Assembly: GCA_014529385.2 (NCBI GenBank)
Contig: CM043954.1
Location: 8,373,806 to 8,437,805, forward strand
Reading direction: 5' to 3'
Origin: Adiantum capillus-veneris
Taxonomy: Eukaryota > Streptophyta > Polypodiopsida > Polypodiales > Pteridaceae
DNA: 64,000 nt
Positions 53,001-64,000 of this stretch are shown here, one piece after another. The number at the start of each line of letters is the position of its first letter. Position 1 is the stretch's first letter. A model generated the notes under the pieces. The model saw only the letters and a list, made by a program, of their open reading frames with translations, had not been told where the DNA came from and did no database searches. Both the position numbers and the translations under genes were made by a program.

Positions 53001-53128
53001 AGGGAGGTCAGATATGACCTATGGGACCGAAAAACAAAACATTACAAAGGGTTTCGTCTACAAAGAGGAGTTGTTAAATACATCTCAGTTAAGGACTGAG
53101 GGTCCAAAGAAGGGCAAAAAGATGAAAC

Positions 53129-53887
53129 CTAAGGAGGAGGGAGAGGTGAGAGGGCAGTCAGTTTTGGAGTTTGAAACTCCTGGACAATGGCTTTACCTCC
53201 TCGATAAACTGCCCATTTTCCTGCGGTGCGCGCTTCACACACTTTTTGGAGTTCTACCTTCTTCTGCTTGAGTTGTGAGGGTGTAAGATCTCCTTCAAAC
53301 CAAAGAGTGGTGCCTTTGAGAAGCCTCGATTGCTCGAGGAATTCGATTCGATCTGCTTTGATCTTGAAAGTGAGGACTGCATGGTTGGTGCGGTGTTCAT
53401 GCATAAGGGTTGTGATTGTTGCTTGATTCCACTGTACTCCTGCAGGGATTACTGTCTGAATTCGGGCAAGGGACTCCTTGTTGAGGTCCCCCTCCCCTTT
53501 CCAATCGCTTGGTAGCCCACCAATGCGGACATTGAGAGCTTTATCTTCTTGCCATTTTTGTTCGCGTAGTGTGGATGCCACCTTGTCTTCAATCTTGCGA
53601 CAGACCTCCTCATGTACTTGACTCTTGAACTCCTTTGTGATCATGGTCACTACTTCCCCTTTTGCTTCGATGAGAATGGCTTCCCTCGCCTGCGTTTCTT
53701 TGTTGCCTTCCTCCATTGCGGTGAGACGAGCTTCAATCATAATGAGTCTCTCTTTCAAATCCCTGTTTTCCTTGCGAAGTTTCTCGAGTTCGTTCTGTAG
53801 GTAGGCTATACCATCGAGCTTTGTGGGCGTCGCCACAATCCCAGTGAAAGTTTTGCCTTGAGAAGAGGCTCGAGTGGCCGCAGCCAT
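53129..53887 (-). CDS. LINE ORF1-like protein: coiled coil plus L1-ORF1p-like domain
   Basis: This intact 252-residue frame has its ATG at 53887. Residues of about 28-110 form a heptad-rich helix (ELEKLRKENRDLKERLIMIE). Next come LNVRIGGLPSDWKGEGDL and AVLTFKIKADRIEFLEQSR, then GDLTPSQLKQKKVELQKV. This is the order of L1 ORF1p: trimer-forming coiled coil, RRM-like part, C-terminal domain. The usual plant LINE ORF1 has a zinc knuckle, which this one lacks. No ORF2 follows on the minus strand. An alternative is a host RNA-binding protein, but the repeat context favours a LINE. Confidence 0.55.
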   Translation of the reverse strand: MAAATRASSQGKTFTGIVATPTKLDGIAYLQNELEKLRKENRDLKERLIMIEARLTAMEEGNKETQAREAILIEAKGEVVTMITKEFKSQVHEEVCRKIEDKVASTLREQKWQEDKALNVRIGGLPSDWKGEGDLNKESLARIQTVIPAGVQWNQATITTLMHEHRTNHAVLTFKIKADRIEFLEQSRLLKGTTLWFEGDLTPSQLKQKKVELQKVCEARTAGKWAVYRGGKAIVQEFQTPKLTALSPLPPP

Positions 53888-54182
53888 GAACGTCGGCTAT
53901 GACAGAGCCCTTGTTAAAGTTACTGTTACTTAAGTGAAAATAACAATAACAATAAGCCTGTGTCGTGAGCCGTTGAACATAGATCTGCTGACAATGGTGG
54001 GGTCGTCAAGCCACCGGCTGTGGGCAGCAGAGGAGAACGGCTACTAGAGAGAACACAGCAGAAGAGAACAAGGAGCAGTTTGTGTCGCCTCTGTCTCAGG
54101 TAGGGCGTATCAGGAGATCGATTAGGGGTTGGGGGGGCGGCTCTGCATCTGATCTCCTCCTAAGGGTGCTGCCCCTGCGCCC

Positions 54183-54293
<111 letters not shown>

Positions 54294-54299
54294 ATTGCA

Positions 54300-55030
54300 G
54301 CGGCATCGGCGGTTGAGCGCGGCATCGACGGTGGCTCCTTCTTCTTCCTAGCACAGGATCCTTCATGACGGAAGCATTGAGCAGTGAGTAACACACCCTT
54401 GCCCCTTTGAGCTTGCTAGGATCTTCTAGTTGTGTGTTTGCAGACTTTCGAGGCTCGCACACAGTGCACATGTAAGTTCCCAGCTTTGACACGTACAACA
54501 AAGCGTAAATCTTTGGCGTCGTTGTCGGGAAATGCCTTGCATTAAGCTTGAGAAGCACTCAATGCTACCTCTGGAAGCCTTTCTTCCATTTGTTTTCTGT
54601 TTTTTGTTGTGTTCTGTGAGAACTGTTAAGTGGATGCAATGGACAAATTAGCAGGTTTTTGTTAGCCGTTGTTAAGTGTATGTAAAGGGCAGATTATCAG
54701 GTTTTTGTCGGCTTTTGTTAAGTGGCTGTAAGCTCTATTAGTGTTGCATTGTACTGTTTTTGTTAGTTTGCAAGATCTGTATGAGCAGGTGTTCGTAGAG
54801 TAGTTAGTGAGTGTAGACAGTGAGAAATAGAGTAGACAATGAGCAATAGAGTTGACTATCTGTGAGTGTGCAGTGTATTGTGTTTGACAGTGTGTTAGCA
54901 AAGGTAGTTAGCATTAATTAGCTGTGTTGGTTGAAAAGAGGTAAGATAGAGCCGCTGTGTGCACGTGGGAGCTCGGCGCCCATGCGGCCACATTATCCTC
55001 AAAAAAAGAAAAATTAATTAATTAAAAAAA
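54300..55030 (+). other. Repeat-like sequence ending in an A-rich tail
   Basis: Words such as TTGTTAAGTGNATG and ATTAGCAGGTTTTTGTTAG/C recur at about 54625, 54670 and 54715. The stretch ends in AAAAAAAGAAAAATTAATTAATTAAAAAAAAAA (54998-55031, quoted in part), which looks like the poly-A end of a plus-strand LINE or SINE. No coding part is seen. Confidence 0.4.
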
Positions 55031-56613
55031 AAACGCTCGAGATCTTTGGGACTAAAAGCAAAACTCATAACAAAAATTTAAAAAATCTTATCTTAAAAGG
55101 AAGGATCGGGATCGGGATCATTCCCCATCCAGTCTCCACGACATTTTGGCTTCAACGATTTTCTCCAGTTTCTGGCTTTGACGGCACACACCGACACATA
55201 CAACTCTGACGGCCCATTTTGGAGCAGGTTTTCCCTTGAGCACGCTCAGCTCTTGGATGGTGTTTTCGCCTAGCAGTTTTGCTCACATGTTGCACAATCT
55301 ATGCACTAAAACTTATCAGTGCTCATGTATGATTGTGTGGAGCATTTCAAAGAACTTTTTTGCATGGTTTGGTGCAGTCTCATGCTATGTATGCATGATG
55401 CAAATACAGTTTGAGCTAGCTATAGGTCACACATAGCAGGTTTGCAGGTTTACATATGTTTTTGGATAGGTATACGTCCATAGAGCCACTCGGTCAGGAG
55501 GGAGCTATTTTGTCAGGCTTTTGGCAATGCTATGTATGCCGTTTGTGGATCTGTTTACTAAGACATTGAGTGTCTGGTTTTTGATGCAGTTTTTTGGTGA
55601 GATTTTTTGAGTTTTTGCTTAGTTTTCAGGGGAAATTCTATTGATTTTTTCCCAGATTCTCGCCATGGTTTATGCGTATTCACAATTTACTCTCTTATGG
55701 TTTAGTGCTTGAGTTTACTCCCACTCTGGCAGTTATTTGCAGTTTTTTGGCTTGCGATTTGCGTTGAGTTTTGGCTCATTTTACAAAGGAAACTCTGTTC
55801 CTTTTTTCCGTTTTCTCGCCATAAAAGTTTGCAGTGTTATGCCATCTTGTACAACGATTGATATATTCCCACTTTGACAGTGATCGAGTGTTTACTCTCA
55901 CTTTGACAGGTTTTGTTAGCTTGGACACAGTTTGGTGTTCTTGTACTCACTCTCAGAGGAGTGAGGATTGCGTATGCTTGTGTGTCTATAGATATACAGT
56001 CACACATTTCAGGGTTTTTGTAGATTTTTGCAGGCAGTTTTTCTTATGGAATGCGTTTTGAGCTAGTTTGCTCTCTACTTGCATATATGGTATGCGCTTT
56101 ACGCTCGGTTGAGAAATTTGTCCCAATTTATGCTTGCAGATAGCAGAATGTGGAGTTGTTTTATGCATATGCGAGCATCAATTTTGACGCTATTAGTCAT
56201 GGTTTTCATGATTGTGTAATGGTCGAGTTATCTCCCACTTTGTTGCCATTTTGGCATGGTATATGGTAGAGATTGTACTTTTCAGTTTACAGGGGAGACT
56301 CTGTTGGATTTCTCCCAGGTTTTCTTGCCATGTGTGACAGTGAGAAATGACGGTCTCGTTCTTGCTGATACTTGGGTTGTTGGCATTATGGTCACACAGG
56401 GCACATTAGCATCGTTGTTTCAAATGTATGAGACAACAGCAAAGATGTATGTGAGATGAAGATACTGCTTTGACACATGTTAGAGAGGCAGTTCCAGTGG
56501 CAGTCTATGCCAGTGACGGTGATGTCATGTTTGCCTTGAATGTACCTCTTGCAGGTGTGTCTATGGATAGCACTCTTTCTCTAGTGTGGTTACTAGATAA
56601 CGATGTTGCTTTC
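55031..56613 (+). other. Non-coding, internally repetitive stretch
   Basis: A motif of the type GGGRAAYTCT with TTTTCTCCCAG and TCTCGCCAT recurs near 55630, 55788 and 56290. T-rich words such as GAGTTTTGGCT fill the gaps. No domain is recognised. Confidence 0.4.
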
Positions 56614-57522
56614 TGTTAGCAACAAGCTAACACGGATACCACGAATACCATTTTTTCGGAGCTCTCATTGTGAAACATCAGGAATATTGTAACTCTTATT
56701 TTTCGGATAAACCTTGTAATTGATGAGTCGGGGCTACAAGCTTCCAGATTGTATCAACATGTCATTACCTATCTTTAGTTAGAGCTCCCAGATTATTAGT
56801 TTTGACCACCAAAAACCTTGGCTAAGGCATAAAAGTCAATTTTTGTAAGTTATTTGTAAGTTTTGGATAATGAAATACAAAACGTGAGCTAACGGCGCTC
56901 ACTTCTCTCGCTTCCTACTCCCTCCCCGGTTGTCACATTGCAGTCGCGTTTGTTGCATTGCAACTGCTGCAGGTAAGAGCTCTACGCATTGGCGTAAACA
57001 CATCACATTATTTTGTAGCTTTTGGTGTCGCTGACCCACGGCTTAATTTCATCATAAGTAGGAATTTACACTTCAAAATCAAAAACTAAGCATAGGTGGG
57101 GTATTGGGGCATCATTGCTAAGCATTTAGGTGCATTCTGGGTCGTAAACGACTAGGTCAAAAATCCACTGCTGTTAATAATCGTGATTTTGACACTTGAT
57201 CTAAAGTGGGGTTTGAGGCCATAAGCATGTGTGCTTAGGTCTTATAAACTTGTCCTAGAAGTTTCATTACGTTTGGATGTCATTTGATGCTTCAATGGAT
57301 TTGATTTTTTGGCCGATGAGCAATTAGCTTTTGGTGATTTCAGTCTCTTGAGTGTAGCTTGAGTTAGATGCGAGTTGTTAGTTGTTTTCCAAGAGATTGA
57401 CAACCTCTTGTAGTCTCTATGCACTAGTCGAGTCAGATTCGTCCCACGGATTGACAATTTAATCGCGATTCTCGCTAAAACTACAATAAGATAGGATAGT
57501 GAGGTTAGACACGCGTCCCACA
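56614..57522 (+). repeat. Possible LTR sequence upstream of element I
   Basis: It opens with TGTTAGCAACAAGCTAACA, a 7-bp inverted repeat typical of LTR ends. CATAAAAG (about 56827) could be a promoter, and a C/T-rich block follows the GAGCTAACGGCGCTCAC palindrome (about 56884). It leads up to a primer-like site at 57525. Whether it is one LTR or two adjoining pieces is not resolved. Confidence 0.4.
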
Positions 57523-57524
57523 TT

Positions 57525-57545
57525 TGGTGCCACTGTCGAGGATCG
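57525..57545 (+). promoter_or_regulatory. Candidate primer binding site of element I
   Basis: TGGTGCCACTGTCGAGGATC resembles the TGGCGCCGTTGCCGGGGA site (Asp-tRNA type) of plant gypsy elements of the Tat/Athila group, with several transitions. Confidence 0.5.
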
Positions 57546-59943
57546 AAGAGATCTAAACGAGGAAAAAACACGAGCATCTTGTGAAGTTATCCTTTAACTT
57601 CCTTTAGGATCTCCTAGAGTATAAACATTCTTTTAGAAACCGCATAGCTTAAGATTGTCGTCTTTTGCTATGTAGAGGTAGCTTGTAAGTAATCGTACTT
57701 GTAGAGTGCCTTTAGGACTATAGGATTGTAGGGTTAGATTAGGATTGTGAGAATGGTTGATAGACGAGACAAGTCTTAAGATCAATGCTCAGGAAACCAT
57801 AAAAAACAAGAAAACGAGTGTTTGTGGACACTTTCCACAACCCCATTGCATGAGAACCTAGGAGTAGGGAAAGTAGGATCCGAGGTGGATTTCAGGACAT
57901 TGCTCTCTTCGAAAGAATCATTGTGAGTTGTTTTTTGAAGTGCAACATTTCAGGTCTACGGCTAGAAATAGCACAAAAAGACTCCAAACCACTGAATCCA
58001 ACCGGAGAGTATGCTTACAAGTTGTATGCACCAGTGGGTATGCTCAAGGACACTTTGAGGTAAAAATTTCAAGAGTTTGCAAAAACTCAGATTATTTACT
58101 TTTTCTTGACATTTTAGGCCAAATTAAGTTTTGACTTGATTCATAGGCTTAAAACTACTCATGAAAAGATTGTCCATGAAAAAAGTGCAAAAAATTGTTC
58201 ATTTTGGGCCAAAGTAAATAATTGCGATTATTTACTTTCAACTCAAAATTGACCAAGGTTGATACCAGTGACTCATTGCATGTGTACAAACAACTTTCGT
58301 TAAGGCACATTGAATTTGGATCACCAAACTAGCAAAAAACTAAAGTTGGTATTGGCTTTCTGAAATTTGAGTATAAATTGGGAAAAAATAGTCCAAACTT
58401 GATGAAATTTGATTCATAGGCTTGTATTGATGTGATAGACATGTGTCCATGCTCAGTTGACCAAAAAGATGAAAAAATTTGTCAGAAATACATAATCGCG
58501 ATTATTTACATCTGCACCATTTTTTCAACTTTTTTGATCAAGTTAGCACACCACTAGTTTTACCATGTTGTAATAAGCCCACAAACCAAATTTGGTGAGA
58601 TTTGGATCTTTGGATTGAAAATTGTGACCAAAATTGCAAAGTTAGTCTACAGATTGAAAACTGATGACCATTTGACCAAAATTAGTCTAAACTTGATGAA
58701 ACTTGGCTAGAGACTTTAAGTTGAAGTGGTTAACAGATCCATGTCAAGATTGGGACAAAAAAATAGCCAGAGTAAATAATCGCGATTATTTACATCTGCA
58801 TTCACGTATATAGATGCCCACGGAGGATCCATATGCTCATGTCTCACTCTTCAAACAAGTTTTGTGAGCTGAACAAATTGCAAATTTCCATACTTAGTAT
58901 AAGGGATTTGGGTTGACATTGGAAGGAATAGCCTTGAGTTGGTTTCAACCACTAAATAAAGACGATTTTCCCAACATAGCACAACTCTTGCAAGAATATA
59001 TGGAGGAGTTCTCAAAAAGATAAATCAAGCACAACACGGTGTCACAGATTTACAATTTAAAACATAAAAAGTACCAAAAAGTGAAGGAAGATCTGCTTCG
59101 CTTCAATCAGTACATAGATAGATGTCCTGTGTGAGAGAGCTACTGTAAGAGGAGAGATTATCAGTTTTCTTCATAGAGGGCTTGAGGAATGAAACTCTAA
59201 AAGAGGACCTACATTTGAAAGGATGCACGGTGTTTGAGCAAGCATCTATATCTAGTTGACAATTGCAAGGCCTACAGAGAGGTGACGTACGATGACTAGT
59301 AGTGCCTCTTCTCCAAAGAGTGAATCCGCAACAAAGCAAGATGTTAAAACTCCTATGATGTAGAGCTTTGACCAAGTGGTCAAAGAGGTAATTAGAAGGA
59401 TAAATGAAGTCTACATACAAAACTTGAATGTACGACAACCTCAATTGAGGAGGTGTAATACTTGTGGAGGGGATCACCCCACTCCATGGTGTAACACTCA
59501 ACCAAAACCAAAATGTATGCTAGGATAGCAACCACCTCTTTTGAATGATGGTAGAATAGTAGTCAGCTACACTCAACCAATGCATGCACCACAACCCGTG
59601 AAAAACCAATACTCATGGATGCAAATACACTCATGTTCATAGCCAATCAAGAGTATGGTTCAAAGAACATTCTTAATAGATAAGAACAACTAGTGGCTGG
59701 ACCACTAGATATGAAACAAGAAGGTCCATGCTATGAATGTGGAGGTGACCATTGGGTACGGGGTTGTTCAATCAAGGGTCAATGAATAGAAATCTTTGGA
59801 TTCTGTGAGACGGTTGTGGGAGAGACCATCTACTCCAACACTGTGCTAAGAGTCGAGACTACAAAGGGAAAGTAGCAATGAATGTTATAGGAGTGATGCC
59901 TTCTTGAAGTGGATTTGAGATAGAACTCACAATTCCTTTAAAG
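57546..59943 (+). pseudogene. Element I gag, decayed, with three zinc knuckles
   Basis: TLEGIALSWFQPLNKDDFPN followed by LLQEYMEEFSKR (about 58917-59022) fits the Retrotrans_gag core, with many stops. Three knuckles follow: CNTCGGDHPTPWC (59454-59492), CYECGGDHWVRGC (59729-59767) and a damaged CGRDHLLQHC (about 59815-59848). The first 1.3 kb has no recognisable domain and contains the repeated word TAATCGCGATTATTTAC (about 58217, 58492, 58776). Confidence 0.65.
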
Positions 59944-60594
59944 GTGATGACTCAAGCTCAAGCTCAAAAAGCTGCCAAAATTGCACCCATTGAGGAGGAA
60001 CCCACATTGCCACCTCAAATCGAAATCGAGAATATATTGGTGAGAACTGCAAGAAAATCATGGAAAGACAAACAAGATAAAATTAAAGCAAAGAGGCTGC
60101 AAGAGAAAGCTGCTTTGGAAGTTGAACTAAAACATACAAAAGAGTTGCTTAAACATGAGCAAGAAAGGAAGAAAGATGCAAAGGGAGCAAAAGAGTCCAA
60201 GACCGACTCAGATGGTTTGATCTTGGTTGAGAAAGTGAATGAGCACTTAAACGTAATTATGAAGGCCTATGAAGCTAGGCTAAAACCCAATCTACCCCAA
60301 GAGCATAGATGGCTGATGTATCCTCATCCACGGTATGAAAAAGAGACAGGTAGTCCAAGCTCTTATGGAACCACATGTTCCAGATGCTCCAAAAACGGGG
60401 GTTCTAATCCGCAAAATAATCCAAGAAATGGAGAACCAAGGTGTTATAAACAAAGACAAGGAAGAGCCAAAAGTTGGGGCATCTTTAGATACAAGGGAAG
60501 TAGCCAATACCACAGATGGGGTGGGATCACAAGCAGTGATGCCAATTCTAGAGGTAAAAGAACCGTGACCACAATCCTTATGAGAATCAATTAG
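59944..60594 (+). pseudogene. Element I gag-protease linker with coiled coil
   Basis: Residues of about 30-85 are Lys/Glu-rich and helical (KDKQDKIKAKRLQEKAALEV). After residue 115 the natural frame seems to shift to the one at 60335-60568 (QALMEPHVPDAPKTGVLIRK). It lies between the knuckles and the protease, so it is part of the same polyprotein. No enzyme motif is seen. Confidence 0.45.
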
Positions 60595-60893
60595 AAACCA
60601 AAAAGATGGTAGTGCTACTTAACAATCGTCACCTATCCTTGAGATAAACATGGATCACCAATTTTTCCCAGGAGATATACGATCTCCATATGGGAATGTC
60701 AGGTCTGTCGTAATTTGAAGAGAGCAAACCACACTCTCTATAGACTTTGCCATCTTTCATAGGCGAACTCAAAACAAAATTTGAGGTTAGAGTGGTACCT
60801 TCTTAGTGGAAAGTCACACCAAAGGTGACGGATATCAAAAGCTTACACGAAGTGATGTCATCCTCTATACAATGCACTACTACTCTTGCATAG

Positions 60894-61380
60894 TTGCTAA
60901 AAATTAGACCACATCTATGGAGCCAAATGCGAAAAAACCTCCCTTCACACGAAAAACTTGTAGATGAAAACATGGATGAAACTTCACCTAAGAAACCACA
61001 GACAAAACCGATACCAGTGAATAAGGTGGGTGACTATCACAAAGGAGAAGGAAACACAAACTTACCTATGGAGTACAAAGGAGTAAAGACGGTTGCAATA
61101 TTAGATACTGGGGCAGGAATTGCCATTACAACCAAGGGGATGTGGGAAAAATGGGGAAAGCTTGCTCTTAGGAAAACTTGAATGAAACTGCAATTAGTGG
61201 CGGATGGATACATGGAGAGACCGATAGGAATGTTAGAAGAAATCATTGTCTCCTCACGTGGCATGCATATGAGCACACCTTCGCCATAATGAATTTTGAC
61301 AAGATTTGCAACTTTGATAGCATATTGGGTAGACCATTCATACGTCAGCTCAAAATGGTACACGACTGAAACTATTACTA
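60894..61380 (+). pseudogene. Element I aspartic protease
   Basis: GVKTVAILDTGAGIAITTKG (about 61082-61141) carries the DTGA triad. After a stop and a frame change, FDSILGRPFIRQLKMVHDWN (about 61312-61371) is the second conserved block. Together they are a retropepsin of plant gypsy type, now broken. Confidence 0.75.
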
Positions 61381-63231
61381 TATCTACTTGAGACACAAAG
61401 AGGTCACTAAAAAACCAGTGTCAAAGGATCATAGTTATAGAAATGTAGAGCAAACCCCAGGGGAAGAATTAAATTCCACAACTGAATAGGAAACGGAGGT
61501 ACCTACTTGGTTGCAAAGCATAGCGCACATTTGGATGTGTGGGGCATCAGAATGAAGGAAGATTGCATCTTAGAGCGTTCAATAGAAATTGAAGCTTACG
61601 TTAAGAAACCATTTCTAGAGGAGTTATTTGAACCCTTTGGATGGGATCAAATACTTGCGACTCTTGATGTCTTTGTAAAAGAGGTGACCAACACCAAATT
61701 TTGTGACAAAGATGGCTATGATATAAAACCCTTTCTGATGGTTTTGGCGGTCCATGAAACAAAAAATATTTTTGAAACAACTGAGAATGAAACAACAAGT
61801 GATTGCAAACGAATTGTGGACACAGTTTCTATAGAGATCTTCCACATGATGCTGAAGACAAACTTTCAAATGGCTATGACATAACTCCCTTATTTACAAT
61901 AAAGGCCTTGAAGGAAGCTAACGAGGTTTGTGAGTGTGAAAGCAGAAAGGGTGAGACAGATAGCTACATCATGGAGGATGATGCCAAAGTGCAACCAAAG
62001 AAAGCAGAGCCGACTCCAAAAAAAGCACAAATGAACAAAGATGATGGAGCAAATTTTCCAAGTTCAATGTCAAATGTTCAACAAATGCAAGATCAAGAGA
62101 AGAAGGAAGAAGATAGACTGTCTCCTACGATGATCAAATTCACCATATGCAGAGAAATATGATTCAAAATCGCATGTTCAGTTGTGATAGATCCAAAAAC
62201 GACAAAGAATCTAATGTCTTATGAAATGTGGATAATAATGAGAAAGCCGCCAATGACCGAGCTAAAGGAGATAGTGTACACAAGTTAAAAAATATCGATT
62301 CCTAGCTTTGACGTAGCAGAAGTCATACTAAAATTGAGTATTGGGGAATACAAGGATACATTCTATATAATCAACTTCCATCACATCAAGGAGAGTCTAG
62401 TCCTAACAAAAGGCTAAAGAAATATCTTCTTTCAACAACAACCAAAAGCTTTGACAACGACAACAATAACAATCCATGAAGCTTATTAAATCTATGCGGA
62501 GAAGAAATTCCCACCCATAGCAAAAAAATGTAAAGCTAAGGTAAATACTGAAGAAGATCAACCTCGCAAGACGACTTTACCTTCAACAAACCTCCATCAA
62601 ACTTCCCGCGAAGCTTCTACATCAAAAGCCAAATCATCAACAATGCAACGGAGATCAAAGAAAAAAGTCTATCGACCAAAGTTTCCATCACAAAAAAACA
62701 TCCAAAAGAAGCCAAAAAGAATAAACCAAGTGTTAGTATCCAAGGAGTACATCAACGTCAACGACCTAGTTTGGATACATCAAGCATGCTAAAGTAACAG
62801 CCTTGATCTACTCACCTCAAGAAGGAAGTTCTACAAGGAGCAAGCCGAGCCATCAACAAAAGACCAACAACTCAAGAAAGAGTAAAACAAACCGCAAAAG
62901 GCATCAAAAGAGACATGCAAAGTAACAAGCAATGCGACACGTATGGGTGCCAAAGTCAGACCTCAGCCAAGCTACACAGCGCAAACAGGTGCAGCAATGG
63001 ATGATTCCAATCAAGCTACTCAAAGCACAAGGATTTTATGAAGGTAACACTCAAATATGGCTACCAAAAATTGTAGCTCAATTTGGAACAACCAAGAGAA
63101 ATCATGCAGCACAAGCTTCTACCCAAAGGCAAGCAATGACAACCAAGAGCCCACAAAAGCCAGCCACAATCAAGGGTGCTAAGACCTTGAGATGGGTACT
63201 TCATCTTCAACTACAAAATTAAGGATTTTAG
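61381..63231 (+). pseudogene. Element I downstream part, second protease-like segment, no reverse transcriptase
   Basis: Frames at 61507-61884 and 61803-62162 are acidic or Lys-rich and unrecognised. At about 62160-62440 CSVVIDPKTTKNLMSYEMW and DVAEVILKLSIGEYKDTFYI recall the protease fold again, with DPKT at the active site. From 62470 on only basic, Ser/Thr/Lys-rich fragments remain. No reverse transcriptase or integrase motif was found. Confidence 0.45.
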
Positions 63232-63443
63232 TGTCCATCAAGTCATCAAGCTGAAGGAGTACGAGCGGAAGTGCGACGCGAGAGAGAGTGCGAGAAGAAG
63301 AGCACGACGATATGGTGAACTTGCTCTACTGTAATGTGTAGAGCATCGTTAGTTCTTATTAGGTTTTTACAAAAGAATATGTGTACATACCTGGCGGCCC
63401 GCCCACTTACCTGGGCGACCACATTGGGCTTTATACCCCAACA
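63232..63443 (-). repeat. 3' LTR of copia H
   Basis: On the minus strand it starts TGTTGGGGTATAAAGCCC at 63443, directly after CTTTAAGTGGGAGGT (polypurine tract, 63444-63458). The far end is uncertain: TGTCCATC at 63232 (ATGGACA on the minus strand) is one possible terminus. Confidence 0.6.
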
Positions 63444-63458
63444 ACCTCCCACTTAAAG

Positions 63459-63532
63459 TCCAATGTGGTACTTTAAGTGTGAGAGAAGCTACTATACAAG
63501 CTAATATACAAGAGATGTAGAGAAGTGATGTA
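63459..63532 (-). other. 3' untranslated region of copia H
   Basis: Short non-coding stretch between the stop of RNase H and the polypurine tract. Confidence 0.6.
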
Positions 63533-64000
63533 CTACCCTACACCTAACTGCTTGCGAAAATGCGCAAAGCTCTCTGAGGGAAGTCCTTTTGTAAGTAGAT
63601 CAGCAGGATTTTCTGTGGTGTGAACTTTGACAAGCTGAAGTTGCTTATCCTCGAGCATTTCCCTGATGAAATGATACTTCACATCCACATGCTTTGTCTT
63701 TGAGTGATAAATTGGATTGCGAGCCAATTGTATAGCACTTTGACTATCACAATATAACAGAGGCATCTCTTCTTTGATTCCCAAATCTGTTACTAGTCGA
63801 TTAAGCCAAATTGATTCTTTGCATGCCTCTGATGCTGCAACATATTCAGCCTCTGTAGTAGACTGAGTAACACAATCTTGTAATCTAGGACGCCATGATA
63901 CTGCTCCACCAGCCAATGTAAAGACATACCCTTACGTAGACCTTCGGTTGTCTAAGTCACCTGCATAATCTGAGTCTGTAAAACCCTTTACACTTAGCTC
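63533..64000 (-). pseudogene. Copia H RNase H (end of pol)
   Basis: From the right edge the frame reads KGFTDSDYAGDLDNRRST, a TAA where copia has Ser, then GYVFTLAGGAVSWRPRLQDC, STTEAEYVAASEACKESIWL and KTKHVDVKYHFIREMLEDKQ. It ends with NPADLLTKGLPS and a stop at 63533. These are the RNase H blocks of Ty1/copia, with catalytic Asp (DSDY) and Glu (TEAEY). The rest of the element lies right of the window. Confidence 0.9.

Noticed and set aside
53014-53271. Plus-strand 85-codon frame
   Set aside because: It overlaps the minus-strand LINE ORF1 and is mostly its antisense.

Overview
The window is nuclear DNA of a land plant with a transposon-rich genome. The evidence is LTR retrotransposons of both superfamilies (copia and gypsy/chromovirus), initiator-Met-tRNA primer sites, plant-type LINEs and an intron-containing host gene that resembles plant URT1. 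A fern or another large-genome seed-free plant is my guess; the sequence does not prove it. I recognised no tRNA or rRNA gene, operon or CRISPR array.

Positions 1-40560 are one nest of transposons whose order can be read from target-site duplications (TSDs). Gypsy remnant E (38984-40560) was hit by a minus-strand LTR of family A (A0, 3693-4534 plus 38840-38983). A0 took a 5'-truncated LINE (1-3692), which itself holds a solo LTR (1701-3214), and a copia element D (4535-38834). D was hit twice. One hit is a gag-only family-A element on the plus strand (A-plus, 7442-29439). The other is a full-length family-A gypsy on the minus strand (A-minus, 29969-37700). A-plus was hit by gypsy B (8889-26061), and B by its relative C (12121-20557). 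C is youngest: its two 1,479-bp LTRs differ at about eight sites by eye, and it keeps a 1,496-codon open frame.

Positions 40561-44350 hold the only convincing host gene, a minus-strand URT1-like terminal uridylyltransferase. Four exons are visible and encode about 878 residues. They include the three catalytic aspartates but not the C-terminal PAP-associated domain. The gene is either truncated by the nest or carries the nest inside an intron of more than 41 kb.

Positions 44350-64000 are older, decayed transposon debris and simple repeats. In order they hold a 285-bp insertion flanked by a 16-bp duplication, a gypsy remnant G, and a long hairpin with CT and GA tracts. A copia LTR (J) follows with an unidentified ORF beside it. 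Then come a LINE whose ORF1 is of coiled-coil type, a long GA microsatellite, and a gag-protease element (I) with three zinc knuckles and no reverse transcriptase. The window ends in the 3' end of a copia element H on the minus strand.

Nothing here works as an operon. The genes interact as elements do: A-minus carries the pol functions that A-plus lacks while sharing its LTR, and B and C are related chromoviruses of which C is the more intact.
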